Assembly: GCA_017391435.1 (NCBI GenBank) | Contig: JAFOYS010000132.1 | Coordinates: forward strand, 1 to 24,121 | DNA from: Alistipes sp. | Lineage (GTDB): Bacteria > Bacteroidota > Bacteroidia > Bacteroidales > Rikenellaceae | Direction of reading: 5' to 3' | DNA length: 24,121 bases | Part shown: positions 23,339-24,121 of the stretch, piece after piece | Numbering within the stretch: the stretch's first letter is position 1 | Layout of the letters: every line of letters begins with the position of its first letter | Notes under the pieces: model-generated | What the model saw: only the letters and a program-made list of their open reading frames with translations | What the model was told of the DNA's origin: nothing | Database searches by the model: none | Program-made: the position numbers and the translations under genes

Positions 23339-24121
23339 ATGCAGCAGAGTCAAGGTATAGCCACAGTAGAGTTATGGCAGGGGTCAACGCCAGGGGTGCA
23401 GGTGGTATCTCTACAGCAGATTGTTGTGGGGTTTGTAGTCGCTGGGTCTAAGCGAATATACCACAACGATACTATCTACACCGCTCAGCAAGGTGATGTT
23501 TTTGTGCTCTGTCAGGGTGTGCATCATATTGAGGATTGTCCACCAAAGAGCGTTCAGAAGTTTGAGCAGGTGGTATTTAACCTTACAGCCGAGCAACTGC
23601 AGCGCTCTATAGTTATGTTGGTAAACAACTACAATTTAGAGTGTTTAGATACGCACAAGTGTCCAAACTGCCGCTCTCGCAACTTTGTGATTGTAAAGCC
23701 AAGCGCGCTGCTGCAGGAGTTCTTTCTGTCTATATACAGCTCCTTTAGCTCTACAGAACTTCACAGTGGTCAGAATCTCCGCCATCTACGCACGCCAGAG
23801 CTTATCTACCACATACTTACCGACAGTAACAACTGCCTACGAAGCAAACTACTTTCTGGGGCAGATGTAGAGAAGGTAAAGTTTAGGTGTTGCATATACG
23901 ACAACATCCTGAAGGATAATACCATAGAGTCACTTGCCCAACAGACGCACCGCTCGCTGACATCGTTCAAAAAGGAGTTTACAAAGGCCTTTGCCACCTC
24001 GCCGCACAAGTGGTTTATAGAGCAACGACTGCAACTTGCCAAGACGCTACTCTATACAAGCGACAAGACCGTCTCGGAGATTGGCAACCACTGCACATTT
24101 ACAAATACATCTCACTTTATC
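23339..24121 (+). CDS. AraC-family transcriptional regulator (3' end beyond window)
   Basis: The first 261 codons of a gene cut by the window end. The start is MQQSQGIATVELWQ. Residues of about 25-85 look like a cupin-type sensor domain (GDVFVLCQGVHHIED, then FEQVVFNLTAEQLQ). A CPNC pair follows in THKCPNCRSRNF. The C-terminal part is an AraC double helix-turn-helix: IESLAQQTHRSLTSFKKEF, then SPHKWFIEQRLQLAKTLL, then TVSEIGNHCTFTNTSHFI, where the frame leaves the window. Only the last few tens of residues should be missing. The layout resembles ExsA-like AraC regulators. It follows a canonical promoter and is probably transcribed alone; its target and effector are unknown. Confidence 0.88.
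   Translation, partial: MQQSQGIATVELWQGSTPGVQVVSLQQIVVGFVVAGSKRIYHNDTIYTAQQGDVFVLCQGVHHIEDCPPKSVQKFEQVVFNLTAEQLQRSIVMLVNNYNLECLDTHKCPNCRSRNFVIVKPSALLQEFFLSIYSSFSSTELHSGQNLRHLRTPELIYHILTDSNNCLRSKLLSGADVEKVKFRCCIYDNILKDNTIESLAQQTHRSLTSFKKEFTKAFATSPHKWFIEQRLQLAKTLLYTSDKTVSEIGNHCTFTNTSHFI

Noticed and set aside
1..24121. tRNA, rRNA, CRISPR array or insertion sequence
   Set aside because: Gaps between genes are short and hold only promoters, terminators and short repeats. No cloverleaf-like segment, regularly spaced repeats, transposase or terminal inverted repeats were seen.

Overview
The window looks like ordinary chromosome from a member of the Bacteroidales (phylum Bacteroidota). Three intergenic regions carry the Bacteroidota housekeeping promoter pattern (TTTG, 20 bp, TAnnTTTG), and a fourth has a good TAnnTTTG box. 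Start codons are preceded by A/T-rich sequence rather than a strong AGGAGG. The proteins also fit: secreted calcineurin-like phosphoesterases with N- and C-terminal accessory domains, BspA-type leucine-rich repeats, and a TonB-plug/TonB_C chimera. I could not fix the genus. All genes are on the + strand, and no gene-free stretch exceeds about 210 bp. I see no tRNA, rRNA, CRISPR array or insertion sequence.

Region 1 (1-6003) is a tightly packed information-processing and stress cluster: prfA (RF1), a small secreted plug/TonB_C protein, xseA and xseB (exonuclease VII), a zinc-ribbon methyltransferase, and a RelA/SpoT-family (p)ppGpp synthetase. From the secreted protein onward, consecutive genes overlap by 4-14 bp, which suggests translational coupling. 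The RSH protein has lost several hydrolase residues but keeps its synthetase domain, so it is probably a RelA-like synthetase.

Region 2 (6015-16522) is the most interesting part. Seven genes with only 3-19 bp between them form an apparent operon: three tandem paralogous secreted metallophosphoesterases, a ribulokinase of the AraB type, two paralogous cytoplasmic FAD-dependent oxidoreductases, and a secreted endonuclease/exonuclease/phosphatase-fold enzyme. No araA, araD or transporter is present. The set could form a pathway in which exported phosphodiesterases and a phosphatase release a polyol or sugar. A flavoenzyme would then oxidise it to a ketose, and the kinase would phosphorylate that ketose. 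Ribitol- or arabitol-phosphate polymers are one candidate substrate. This is inference only.

Region 3 (16552-17989) has its own promoter and holds a Xer-type tyrosine recombinase and a short hibernation-promoting factor, closed by a strong terminator.

Region 4 (18034-21354) has a BspA-like LRR protein without a signal peptide, a secreted HSL-type alpha/beta hydrolase, a small degenerate HNH-like zinc protein with a recombinase-like tail, and a lipoprotein.

Region 5 (21372-24121) has a promoter in a short direct repeat, then a six-TM voltage-sensor-type ion channel with a non-canonical filter and a large unrecognised cytosolic domain, then a perfect-stem terminator. After that comes another canonical promoter driving an AraC-family regulator that is cut off by the window end.
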